From NCBI RefSeq assembly GCF_937616625.2, contig NC_065575.1, positions 9,741,501 through 9,805,500 of the forward strand: a stretch of 64,000 nucleotides of DNA, in the 5' to 3' direction. Below, one piece after another: positions 1-9,076 of this stretch (position 1 is its first letter; the number at the start of each line of letters is the position of its first letter). This stretch comes from Mercurialis annua. Lineage: Eukaryota > Streptophyta > Magnoliopsida > Malpighiales > Euphorbiaceae. The translations under genes and the position numbers were made by a program. The notes below the pieces were generated by a model. The model was not told the origin of the DNA. It did no database searches and saw nothing but the letters and a program-made list of their open reading frames with translations.

Positions 1-96
1 GGTGAAGTAGCAAGTGGCGATAATTATAAAAGTGTGACCGTCTGACGAACCAGTGTATATTTTCCCTATCAGGTCGACCGCCCATCCTCTGAATGG

Positions 97-948
97 TCAT
101 GGCTTGATGATGGAGTGCAGGTCTTTGGCCGGGACGTGCTGTATTGGGCCGAATTTCTGACAAGCTTCGCAACCTTTGGCATATCTTATGCAGCCCTGTT
201 CCATTTTCGGCCAATAAAAGCTGTATTTATGGATAAGCCACCTCATTCTAGGGCCCGCCTGGTGAGCGCCCGCTATCCCTTCGTGTACCTCGGCCATTAC
301 AAGCATTGCCTCTTTTGGACAGATGCATCTGAAGAGTAGCCCTTCAAAGCCCTTCTTATATAATTCGCCGGCTAACACCACGTAATTTAGGGCTAAAGTT
401 CTCAACCTTCTATTCGTGGGGTCTGGTTTTTCGAACCATTTCAGGAGCTCGGCCCTCCAATCTTGGGTAACATCCAGCTGGTAGATGGAGAATTGCTTTT
501 CGTCGATGGTGATGCCCCCAGTGTGGAGATTCGGCGTCTCCCTCTCTATCGCATGGAACTGGAGGTTTACCTTGTACCTGCTACCGTGCTGAGCGAGGTC
601 ATTCGCGACGTTATTATCGGCCCTCTCTGTGTATTTTATCCTCGCATCTTGAAAGCCTTCGAACAGGTGCTTCGCCTTGTTGCAATATCTTACCAGTAGT
701 TCGGACTCACTTTTGAATTCTCCTGTCACTTGTTTAATGACTAGCAAAGAATCCCCTTTTACGCTGATCGCCTTTGCCCCCAGCTCGGCTAAAATCTCGA
801 AACCGAATATGAGGGCCTCATATTCTGCCTGATTGTTGGTACATTCGAACTGGAGTCTGAATGACAACTGGTAGGATGCCCCCAAGGGCGTGACGATGTG
901 TACTCCGGCGCCTGCCCCCTGGCTTGTCCTGGACCCGTCGAACCACAT
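97..948 (-). CDS. Second (archaeal-type) RNase H and integrase zinc finger of the Tat element
   Basis: 283 codons in frame with the upstream RT. Residues 1-125 are a second RNase H with WFDGS, NNQAEYEAL and a later D (GDSLLVI). This is the extra 'aRH' domain diagnostic of the Tat lineage. Residues 215-265 hold the HHCC integrase finger (HEG, HQAG, then CEAC) that binds element DNA ends. A TGA at 97-99 stops the frame just before the integrase core; the core's first aspartate region is still readable in the same frame at 1-96. The integrase is therefore inactive in this copy. Confidence 0.88.
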   Translation of the reverse strand: MWFDGSRTSQGAGAGVHIVTPLGASYQLSFRLQFECTNNQAEYEALIFGFEILAELGAKAISVKGDSLLVIKQVTGEFKSESELLVRYCNKAKHLFEGFQDARIKYTERADNNVANDLAQHGSRYKVNLQFHAIERETPNLHTGGITIDEKQFSIYQLDVTQDWRAELLKWFEKPDPTNRRLRTLALNYVVLAGELYKKGFEGLLFRCICPKEAMLVMAEVHEGIAGAHQAGPRMRWLIHKYSFYWPKMEQGCIRYAKGCEACQKFGPIQHVPAKDLHSIIKP

Positions 949-951
949 CTC

Positions 952-2646
952 CTATATGGCGATGTCGCAGAACGTGACTGTTTCTTCCTTGAGGGTAATA
1001 CCAGGGTGATCGGCCAAGAAGTCTGCCAACACTTGTCCTTTTACTGCTCTTTGGGGAACATACACCAATGTAAATTCGGACATTGCAATCGCCCATTTTC
1101 CAATCCGATTCCTTAGGTATGGTTTTGATAAGATATACTTAATGATATCGGTCTGGGACAATACGTACACTACGACCGGCAACATATAGTATCGCAGCTT
1201 GCAGCATGTGAAGTACAGGCATAGACACATTTTTTCTATGTCGGTATAGCGAATTTCTGTGTCCGTCAGTCCTCGGCTCAAATAGTAGACTGCTCTCTCG
1301 ACCCCATCGTCCTCTTGGGCGAGCATACATCCTAGGGATTCGCGTGCAGCCGATAGGTATAGTAACAATGGCTTATTCGGCTTTGGAGGGGTTATAACCG
1401 GAGGTTTTGCCAAGTAACCTTTTAAATCGTCGAACACCCTCTGTTGCTCGTCCGTCCATATCCACTCATCGGTCTCTTTTCCTCTCAGCAAAATACTCCA
1501 ACTGCGAAGTCGGCCCGCTGTGTTCGCTATGAATCTTCTTAGGAAATTGATTTGACCGATGAGCCTCTGGAGCTGCTTCTTGGTTTTGGGTGGTTCAACA
1601 TTGATAATCGCCTTGGCTTTGTTCTTGTCTATTTCTACCCCCCGCTGGTGAACCAAGAAACCCAAGAAGTTTCCAGCCGAAACGCCGAATGCGCATTTCA
1701 GAGGATTCATCTTCAACCCATTACGTCGTATACGTTCGAAACCTTTCCGAAGGTCGGCCAGATGGACTTCGCCGGTATTTGATTTGATCACGACATCGTC
1801 GATGTAAACTTCAAGGCAGTCAAGGCCCCTGAACATCTTGTTCATCGCCCTCTGATATGTTGCCCCCGCGTTTTTCAAGCCGAAAGGCATCACTACCCAT
1901 TCATACGCTCCGATCGGCCCAGGGCATCGGAAAGCTGTTTTGGAGATGTCCTCTTTGCTGATTGGAACTTGGTTGTACCCAGAGCGTGCATCGAGGAAAC
2001 TGAGTATCGTGTGTCCTGCTGCCCTGTCTATTAGCATATCGGCCACCGGCATCGGGTACTCGTCCTTAGGTGTGGCCAGGTTGAGGTTTCGAAAATCCAC
2101 GCATACTCGTAGCTTTCCGTTTTTCTTCATCACTGGTACGATGTTAGAGAGCCATTCAGTGTACTGAGCTTCCCGAATAAACTTAGCATCTTCCAGCCGC
2201 TTAATTTTGTCCTGGATGAGGGTATCTACTTCCCTAGACATTCGCCGGGGAGGTTGCCGAAATGGCCGAAACCCACTTTTCAATGGAAGCTTGTGCTCGA
2301 CGATATCAGGATCAAGGCCCGGCATCTCATCATACGACCAGGCGAAACAATCGCGGAACTCAATGAGTAGAGCGATCAGTTGTCCTTTGAATCCCTCGTC
2401 CAGTCCTGCGTTGACATATATCGGCTTAGGTGATTCATCTGTTCCCAAATTAACTTCGAGGAGGTCGTCTTGTACTTGGGCAGGATCATCTTCCAGCTTC
2501 CCGGTTGCCAATCGTATGTCCCCAACTCGCAGCGATCCTGTTGGGTCTTGGTCTTGGTCCTCATAGATGCATTCGGCCGATGAAATATCATACAGCGAGG
2601 CTAACTGCCTAATCATCTCCCTCAATTCCTTGTGTCGTGCTATCAT
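952..2646 (-). CDS. Reverse transcriptase and first RNase H of the Tat element
   Basis: 564 codons from ATG. The RT fingers and palm run from about residue 110 to 310. They include LPLKSGFRPFRQ, VCVDFRNLN, PFGLKNAGATYQRAM and the catalytic YIDD box near residues 281-284. The thumb and connection follow, then an RNase H-like domain at about 425-545 (YLSRGLTDTEIRYTDIEK). The frame ends with TAG at 952-954. The same frame resumes two codons later with the second RNase H, so a single stop splits the polyprotein. Whether that stop is a nonsense mutation or a programmed feature cannot be told from one copy. Confidence 0.9.
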   Translation of the reverse strand: MIARHKELREMIRQLASLYDISSAECIYEDQDQDPTGSLRVGDIRLATGKLEDDPAQVQDDLLEVNLGTDESPKPIYVNAGLDEGFKGQLIALLIEFRDCFAWSYDEMPGLDPDIVEHKLPLKSGFRPFRQPPRRMSREVDTLIQDKIKRLEDAKFIREAQYTEWLSNIVPVMKKNGKLRVCVDFRNLNLATPKDEYPMPVADMLIDRAAGHTILSFLDARSGYNQVPISKEDISKTAFRCPGPIGAYEWVVMPFGLKNAGATYQRAMNKMFRGLDCLEVYIDDVVIKSNTGEVHLADLRKGFERIRRNGLKMNPLKCAFGVSAGNFLGFLVHQRGVEIDKNKAKAIINVEPPKTKKQLQRLIGQINFLRRFIANTAGRLRSWSILLRGKETDEWIWTDEQQRVFDDLKGYLAKPPVITPPKPNKPLLLYLSAARESLGCMLAQEDDGVERAVYYLSRGLTDTEIRYTDIEKMCLCLYFTCCKLRYYMLPVVVYVLSQTDIIKYILSKPYLRNRIGKWAIAMSEFTLVYVPQRAVKGQVLADFLADHPGITLKEETVTFCDIAI

Positions 2647-3305
2647 TGTGAACTATTGAGGATGGTGGATCGTCCTTTGCCCCCGAGGGTCACTGATACT
2701 GGCCGATCTGAGTTAACAAGCAGGCGAGGAACGCTTGTCTCTCCTTTTGAACTAAGGGATTGTATGTTGCGCACTTCCTCGTCATATAAACGTGCCTCGA
2801 GAACGTTATGGTCTTCGCCGAAGGGGTTGGGGTCGCCCTGCACGACTTCGGCTTCACCGTCATCTCGCCATATGAAGAGCATTTGATGCATGGTAGAAGG
2901 TATGCACATGTTGGAGTGTATCCAATCTCGGCCGAGTAAGACGTTGTAGTTGCTCCGGGCATTGACCACAAAAAATCCTTCTTCGGTTTCTACTCGCCCG
3001 ACCTTGATCCGGAGGGTGATGTATCCCTCGGCCGGCGTTTCGCCTCCTGCGAAGTCAGTCATGTAAACATCAGTCGGGTCAAGCTGATCCCGCGTTATGC
3101 CCAGTTTTTTGAGCATTTTCGCCGGTAGTATGTTAACGCCGACCCCGTTGTCGATAAGGACCCTGTTGATCGACACCCCGTTTAAATCGGCCTTGATGTA
3201 CAGTGGCCGAATGTGCCTTGTCATCCTCGTTGGCGGTTTGCTAAGAGATACTACCGCTGTACTGTCGGCGCTGTCTCCTTCTGGAACGATGACATCGCCT
3301 TCCAA
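2643..3305 (-). CDS. Aspartic protease region of the Tat element
   Basis: About 220 codons, open from a TTG created by the frameshift, so there is no true start here. The active-site motif reads VLIDNGVGVNIL, a D-N-G form in place of the canonical D-S/T-G, which is common in Tat elements. It is followed by the usual flap-like region and LLGRDWIH. The protease would release Gag and Pol from the precursor. The last codons overlap the reverse transcriptase ATG (2646) by 4 bp. Confidence 0.85.
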   Translation of the reverse strand: MEGDVIVPEGDSADSTAVVSLSKPPTRMTRHIRPLYIKADLNGVSINRVLIDNGVGVNILPAKMLKKLGITRDQLDPTDVYMTDFAGGETPAEGYITLRIKVGRVETEEGFFVVNARSNYNVLLGRDWIHSNMCIPSTMHQMLFIWRDDGEAEVVQGDPNPFGEDHNVLEARLYDEEVRNIQSLSSKGETSVPRLLVNSDRPVSVTLGGKGRSTILNSSQ

Positions 3306-4035
3306 CGTCGCCTTCCAACGTCGCCTTCTGTCCAGGCTTACTTCTGTATGAGTCGGGGAGTGTGACTACCTTCACTCCGTATTCGTCCCTTACCACCGGG
3401 ACCCAAGCTTTTAGCACTCCTTTCTTGTGCGAAACAATGACCTCGCGGTCTTTGGGCAATCTCGCTTTCAACTGGCCACCCTGGTGCGATACGAGTACGT
3501 CTTTGTAAGACAGTTTGCCTTCTTCGTCATCTTTGTGAACCGTTGTCGTGTCGGCCAGGTTACCCACTCGTTTCTCACACTTTGGTACCCATATCTTCCT
3601 GACCTTGGTATTTCGCCGTTCAGGCGACTTGGCATCTATGTCGGCATGGGTCCTCACCCCCAATCTCTCAGCTATAGGTCTGTTTCTTCGCTTTTCTCTG
3701 GGAGCCGATTTTGCACCGTGATTCGCCCGCGACTCTTGTCGCAGCCTTTGCATTCGCCTCTTCTGGGTTTTCGTCATACGAGGGGTCTCCTCCGTTGGCC
3801 GAAATACGCTTCTAAATACGTTGGTGCTAGTCCTCCGCTGTGGCTCATGCCTCTGCCACTGCTCCGTGGGCGCTTTTGGTTTAAAAGTCTTGGGATGCTC
3901 TCTCGTGTTCTCGCCTCCCTTGACCTTGAAACACGTACTGCATGATGGGCAAGTCATATTAGCAGCGGGCGAGCTGTGGCGCTTCCTCTTCTGTTGCTGA
4001 GACCGTCCTCTTTCTCCTTTGCCACTTTGAACCAT
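3241..4035 (-). pseudogene. gag-protease linker ORF, frame-broken
   Basis: 264 codons, very basic (many R and K), with one CPSCSTC cysteine cluster near residue 30 and no domain I can name. It sits between gag (different frame, 77-bp overlap) and protease (different frame). At 3299-3324 a 13-bp unit is present twice in tandem. Since 13 is not a multiple of three, the second copy shifts the frame exactly where this ORF should run into the protease. I read it as the natural gag-pro connector of the element, now broken, rather than a separate gene. Confidence 0.7.
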
Positions 4036-5953
4036 CGGTCTCCACTCTAGGCTTGGGCCTTCTAGGGTTCCACTTGCTTTGTATTTGCCCTTGCTCTAGG
4101 AAGCTATCAAAGTGGGGCCGAACAGTGTTAATAGAAACGTATTTTACATCGGCCTCTTTCTTTGTTGGAAAAAGAAGTTTTCCTTCGTTGATCGCCTTCT
4201 GGATCACATTTCTGAAGTTTACACAGTTGTTCGTGCTGTGTCTCCAAGAGTTGTGATACTTGCAATAATCCTTGCCGACCAGTTCCTCTGATGGCGGGAT
4301 TACGTGTCCCTCGCTTAGGGCGATCTGTCCATCCTTAAACAATGCATCAAATATGTCGTCGGCTTTGGTCAGGTCGAACGAGTACTCCTTCTGTACCACC
4401 GCGATTTTATTTTTCTTAACAAAACCAGGCTTCCTCAAGGCCGAACATTCTAGGGGCTTTGTTCCCAAAAATTCGGCCATGTTGACTTCATCTTCTGAAC
4501 CACTATCCTCGCTGTCGGATACAACGGCTACGTCTAGCTGGTCTTTGTAGTAGGTTCCCTTAGATGCGCCCCTCCTCTGCTCCTTTTCTTGGAGGAGTCT
4601 TTCGTAGCTCGTCACCCTGTTCGTTAGTTCGAACAAGTCACGAAACCTATGGCCCTCAAAGTGCTCCCTCATGGCGAAGCTCATACCTCTCACCACCATC
4701 GGGACGCAATCGGCCTCAGACATCTTGGTGGAGCACCTGGTCCTAAGGTTTCTGAACCGGCCGATATACTTCTCTGCCGATTCGCTCGGTAGCTGCGAGA
4801 TGCGGGCGAGGTCGGCCAAGGTGACATCAGGTGGTGCCCTGTAAAATTCCTCATGGAAAAGAATTTCGAGGTCCTTCCATGTATCCACTGAATTCGGCGA
4901 CAGTCTGGAATACCATGTGAACGCCATTTTTGTCAAAGAGCTGGCGAACAACCGGAGCTTCCAAAAATCGTGAGCCGCCGCTTCGCCACATTGAGCCGAG
5001 AACCGGGCGACATGTTCGACCGTCGATTGCCCCTTCTCCTCGCCTGAAAATAGACTGAATTCAGGCACTTTATAACCCCTCGGGAAAGGGTATAACTTGT
5101 CGATCCAGTCTGGATACAGCTTCATGTACGATGGTCGAGGCATAGGTCTCAAGTCTACCCCGAGTCTTTCTAGCATGTCCACGAGCTGCCCTTGGTTATA
5201 TATATTTGGATCGCCCCCTTCTGAGAATGTTCGCTCGCCCACGTTAGGCTCTTGGGTGTTGGCTCCAGTAGCTGCTCCTTGTGGTCTGGTTTCGCCTTGA
5301 GGATTTGAAGAGCTCGCACCCGGGTGATCGGCCCTTCCTGCGAATTCGGCCTCATTCCTTGTCAAGAGTTTGACGGAACCATATGTATATCCCATCTTGT
5401 TGGGTTGTTGTTCGGCCGAACCACCTGGATGACCAAAACGGCTCGGTGTTTGGTTCTGTTCGGCCCTCCTGTAACCCTGATCGGCAGTGGATTGCCCGGA
5501 AAATAATCGCCTCAGGTTTTCCATCGCCTTGTTGAGGCCGTCCAAGTTTCCTTGGATCTGCCTTTGGACCGACGTCTGGTCGGCCATGATGTTCCTCATT
5601 ACTTCAGACATCTGATGCATAGCACCATCGAACATCTGCTTGTTCTCTTGTGCTATCTTGCCCCTCATGGCCGAGAAATCGGCCTGTGATAAAGATGGGC
5701 GAGAAGGAGGAAGCTGACGTGAGTAATCCATCGTATCATCGGTCGTGTCGTCATTCTTGTCCTTAGATAGGTTCCCCTCGGTATCCGTTGTATTCGGCAC
5801 CTTGTTTGATTGGTTCACCTGTTTATCCTTGGCCATGGTTTTAGATCTATCCGAATCAGATTCGTCTACTATGTCACCTCCCTTCAGTTGTTGTCGGCGT
5901 ATAGACCGAGCGTGCCTGAAATCGTCCTTAAAGTCCGTTTTTGTGCTAACCAT
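3959..5953 (-). CDS. gag polyprotein of the Tat element
   Basis: Open frame of 664 codons starting with ATG right after the PBS. The N-terminal third is polar and low in complexity. A retrotransposon gag domain lies at about residues 300-460 (WYSRL, TWKDLEILFHEEF, then RGMSFAMREHFEGH). A C/H-rich finger CKYHNSWRHSTNNC lies near residues 562-575, as in other Tat gags. Gag forms the cytoplasmic particle that packages the element RNA. The frame ends in basic sequence, and a second ORF in another frame (3241-4035) overlaps it by 77 bp, so the original gag-pro reading is already disrupted here. This is the longest intact piece of the element. Confidence 0.85.
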   Translation of the reverse strand: MVSTKTDFKDDFRHARSIRRQQLKGGDIVDESDSDRSKTMAKDKQVNQSNKVPNTTDTEGNLSKDKNDDTTDDTMDYSRQLPPSRPSLSQADFSAMRGKIAQENKQMFDGAMHQMSEVMRNIMADQTSVQRQIQGNLDGLNKAMENLRRLFSGQSTADQGYRRAEQNQTPSRFGHPGGSAEQQPNKMGYTYGSVKLLTRNEAEFAGRADHPGASSSNPQGETRPQGAATGANTQEPNVGERTFSEGGDPNIYNQGQLVDMLERLGVDLRPMPRPSYMKLYPDWIDKLYPFPRGYKVPEFSLFSGEEKGQSTVEHVARFSAQCGEAAAHDFWKLRLFASSLTKMAFTWYSRLSPNSVDTWKDLEILFHEEFYRAPPDVTLADLARISQLPSESAEKYIGRFRNLRTRCSTKMSEADCVPMVVRGMSFAMREHFEGHRFRDLFELTNRVTSYERLLQEKEQRRGASKGTYYKDQLDVAVVSDSEDSGSEDEVNMAEFLGTKPLECSALRKPGFVKKNKIAVVQKEYSFDLTKADDIFDALFKDGQIALSEGHVIPPSEELVGKDYCKYHNSWRHSTNNCVNFRNVIQKAINEGKLLFPTKKEADVKYVSINTVRPHFDSFLEQGQIQSKWNPRRPKPRVETDGSKWQRRKRTVSATEEEAPQLARC

Positions 5954-5960
5954 AAACTGT

Positions 5961-5978
5961 TCCCTAGTGGAGTCGCCA
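5961..5978 (-). other. Primer binding site of the Tat element
   Basis: On the minus strand TGGCGACTCCACTAGGGA begins 5 bases after the LTR end. This is the usual Tat/Ogre type of PBS, from memory complementary to a tRNA-Arg 3' end. The gag ATG follows 8 bases later at 5953. Confidence 0.75.
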
Positions 5979-5983
5979 AAAGA

Positions 5984-6463
5984 TGTTCGCCTGGAAATAT
6001 TCCGGACTCGAATCTTTGAATTTATAATCGGGATCGGTTTGAGGTTTGATACTTTAACGAACCTATGTAGATATTCGCAGGGCTTGTTTGGTTAAATACA
6101 CTTAACCACGTGATCTAAAAGTAATAATCTGGGAGCTATGAACTCAGGCGAGATTAATACCGAAAACTACTCCTAAATTAAGACAATCCGGAGATTGCGA
6201 GATAAAAAGCACTGGGCTTGGTTTTTGATTGATTGATTTGTTGATACATAAATAATGAATCTCTGAGCTATTTATAGCTCCTCATAGTCAAGACTCCTAA
6301 TTCAACTAGGACTAAAACTTTAATAGAAGATTACTCCTAATGAGCTACAAATTCCTAATAGAAAAAACAATAATAAAAATGGCTCTTTGTTGGGCCTGAA
6401 TCCCTAATAAGCCCATATAAAACTTTACCCAGTAATTTCCTGGGCCGGTGTAAAAAGTTCTCA
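5984..6463 (-). repeat. 5' LTR of the Tat element
   Basis: About 480 bp, read on the minus strand, ending CA just before the PBS. It aligns along its length with plus-oriented LTRs at 21651-22986 (after removing two MITEs) and 56290-56776. Shared landmarks are a TTTACACCGG block near the start, a TATAAATAG box region in the middle and a GCGAACA-type end. The outer limit near 6463 is less sure because the first ~15 bases differ from the other copies. Confidence 0.75.
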
Positions 6464-6480
6464 ACTAATAATTTTTTAAA

Positions 6481-7784
6481 GGGTTTTTTAGATAAATACC
6501 AAAAAAAGATAAAATATTCTCAAGAATACTATCTCAATTTTTTTTTTGAAAAATATAATCTGTACTTTTTTTTTTGAAAAATAACTTTTATTATTCTCAA
6601 AAATATCTTTTTTAATCTCAGAAATACGATTTTAGTTATCTAACGGTATACTAACACTGTTGGTTAACCAACAAACAAAACTATTACAAATTCAAACCTT
6701 CATCTTTATTAAACTAGTTGAAAATTCTATTACAAATCCCTCCGCCTTCATCACCGCAAGAATAATTGTCAAAAATCGTCTTTTTAAAATCTAAAATTAT
6801 TGACTAACCATTTGTTAACCAACAAGGTACTAAAAACAAGGTCATTGGTGTACTATTAGTACACCATTGGTTAACTAACAACAAACATAAAATTCAGCAA
6901 CTGTTTACTAACGATTTTATTAACGATATATTCAAAATAAAAATTACAGGTTACCTAACAGTTTACCCAATATTAACCATTGGTTACCCAACATCCAAAA
7001 ATATTATAATTCTCACAAGCATTTCTTCAAACACCTAGAGTGCAATATATTGTGCAACACAAAAAAATCGAACCACAAGCATAAAATTCAACAACTGTTT
7101 ACTAACGATTTTATTAATGATATATTCAAAACAAAAATTACAGGTTAGCTAACGGTTTACCCAATATTAACCATTGGTTACCCAACACCCAAAAAATATT
7201 ACAATTCTCACAAGCATTTCTTCAAACACTTAGAGTGCAACATGTAGTGCAATACAAAAAAATCGAACCACCATTCATCGACAACATCGTTCACAAAAGA
7301 AAAATAAAAAATGGATTAAACAACACACAAAATGTGATTAACCCAAAATATTCACATTAACAAAGGATTCGACTGAAATCAAACTTCGGATCCGCCCATG
7401 AACCATAATTACCTTCACCATTTTTAATGATTCTGCTGTGGAAAAAGCATTTGTAATTTTCTGGAAACGTAGGCAATCTCTTCACGAACGGCGATGGTGG
7501 GCGATGGCGGTAGACTTACGACGGCGCCGATGGTTTGTTGACGATTGAATAGAGGAGAGGAGATCTCTAGGGTTTGGAGATTGAAGATGAAGAATTGATA
7601 TGAGATTAGAGATAGAAATGGATTGATTGTAGAATAAAACAATAATAAAAAACGTAAATGTCAAAAACAGAAAACCTAAAACTCAAAAATAAAAGATGGA
7701 AATTGTATTCCTCAAAAAGAGAAAGTTCAACCGTACTATTCTAATTACTTTGGGTAATGAAAGTATTTTGTCTAATTAACTCTT
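6481..7784. mobile_element. Candidate Mutator-like element with gene-like interior
   Basis: The ends are loosely inverted (GGGTTTTTTAGATAAATACC on the left; AGTTAATTAGACAAAATAC read inward from the right). They are flanked by TTTTTTAAA on both sides (6472-6480 and 7785-7793), a 9-bp duplication as Mutator-like elements make, though T-runs make this weak. Inside are a 194-bp tandem duplication and, at 7424-7642, a GC-richer stretch that reads on the minus strand like a plant 5' UTR and N-terminus (CAAACCCTAG). I cannot name the captured sequence. Confidence 0.4.
6886..7272. repeat. Tandem duplication, unit about 194 bp
   Basis: 6886-7079 is repeated at 7080-7272 with a few percent divergence. 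Landmarks in both units are CAACTGTTTACTAACGATTT, CCATTGGTTACCCAACA and AAAAAAATCGAACCAC. The units are rich in the motif ACCATTGGTTA. There is no coding potential. Confidence 0.9.
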
Positions 7785-7793
7785 TTTTTTAAA

Positions 7794-9076
7794 TCAATTA
7801 TGCATAATTTTTATTGTTTACTTTATCTACAATAAAACTTATCTTTTTGTTTTTTTAATTAAATTTAATTATGTTTGATTTATTTTTTTAATCCCTATAT
7901 TTTTTAATATTTATATGTTGCCCCACGTTTCGTGTCTTTCATTTTGAAAATTTGCCGAGTTCCCCGTGTCGTTTTCGTTTCTCATTTCCGTTTCTGTGCT
8001 ACCTAGAACTAGAGTATATGAACCAATGAGCCATGAAACAGCTGAGCATCAAAAGTTAACATAAAAGAGAGCAATGGCTCCATATTTGCATGGACCTAAC
8101 TCACATTCTAGCTGGGGTGTGAACAGATGTATGCCAGATGCAGAGCCATTTCCATCACTGCACACACTTGATAATCATTTTTTTTTTGTTGAATGTCCAA
8201 TTGACATCTTTTTATCTGAATATAGCGTTATTTTTTTGATAGATAGAGATAATATTTTTAGAGTTATTGTTAAGTGTATTTAATTGATATTTTTGTACTA
8301 CAATAGTAGGTCTGCAAATAAAATGGTTTAAAATATATTGTGTTCTTTTTACAATTTTTTATATACATATTCAATAAATTAATAATTAATAAAATTTTAA
8401 TTCACCAATATATTATTAGAGAGTTTACAGTAATTTCATATGGCAAAGAGAGTGAGCTACAGAGGAGGTGGGAGAAGCAAGTGCTAGCAGAGACAGATCG
8501 AAAGGTCGAAAGGCAATCCTTTGTAACTAATTCTGATTCAAATGCAGTGATGATAGCTTCAGAAATAATTCTTTGCCTTGTTACGACATTAGTTTAATTA
8601 TCGAGATGGTAATATCAAAATCTAAGATTTGAATTCTACTCTTTCTATTAGTGAGAAATGAATAGATATTAATAATTTGTTCGAATTTTAATTTAATTTA
8701 TTTTCTATAATAGAGATTATTAATTAAAAGAAATACTATATTTGAAAGAAAAATATAATTTACAGAACTAGACAGGTGAGCTTTTAGCAAAACAGGGAGC
8801 TGGTGAGCCAATCTGAGAACTCAGCCCCCAAAATCACATCACCTTCTACATTTTTCAGCTACAAAATGATACATAGAAAAATTACGAAGGACCTGAAAAT
8901 AACGGAGGCGTGTGCACCATTCAAGACTTCTTACGTCCACAAAACAAGGTGTTCTTATAAAGATAGAGGCGCTTTCTTATCTTGTTAATCAAAATGGCTG
9001 TGGAAGTGAAGCAATTTTGACCTGTCTCATGCTCTAATAAAGCTTGCAAAAGTAGTGCCTGTGTTGCAAGAAACAA
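7794..9076. other. AT-rich stretch and presumed MSH2 3' UTR, no gene seen
   Basis: 7794-8760 is AT-rich with short meaningless open frames and no repeat structure that I can resolve. The last ~300 bp before 9077 (somewhat higher GC) should hold the 3' UTR of MSH2, but no clear polyadenylation signal stands out on the minus strand. Confidence 0.5.

Larger units (their letters stand above)
1..6463 (-). mobile_element. Tat-lineage Ty3/gypsy LTR retrotransposon, 5' portion, defective
   Basis: Read on the minus strand the order is LTR (6463-5984), PBS, gag, protease, reverse transcriptase with RNase H, a second RNase H, then the integrase zinc finger and the start of its core at the window edge. 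Two RNase H domains in tandem are the hallmark of the plant Tat lineage (Ogre, Retand and relatives). The coding region is broken: gag, linker and protease lie in different frames, a single TAG separates RT/RNase H from the second RNase H, and a TGA at 97-99 cuts the integrase. The 3' LTR lies outside the window, so insertion age and target duplication cannot be read. The copy looks non-functional. Confidence 0.9.

Noticed and set aside
8074..8597. Two plus-strand frames of 69 and 85 codons upstream of MSH2's end
   Set aside because: No homology that I recognise, AT-rich with chance composition; not supported as genes.
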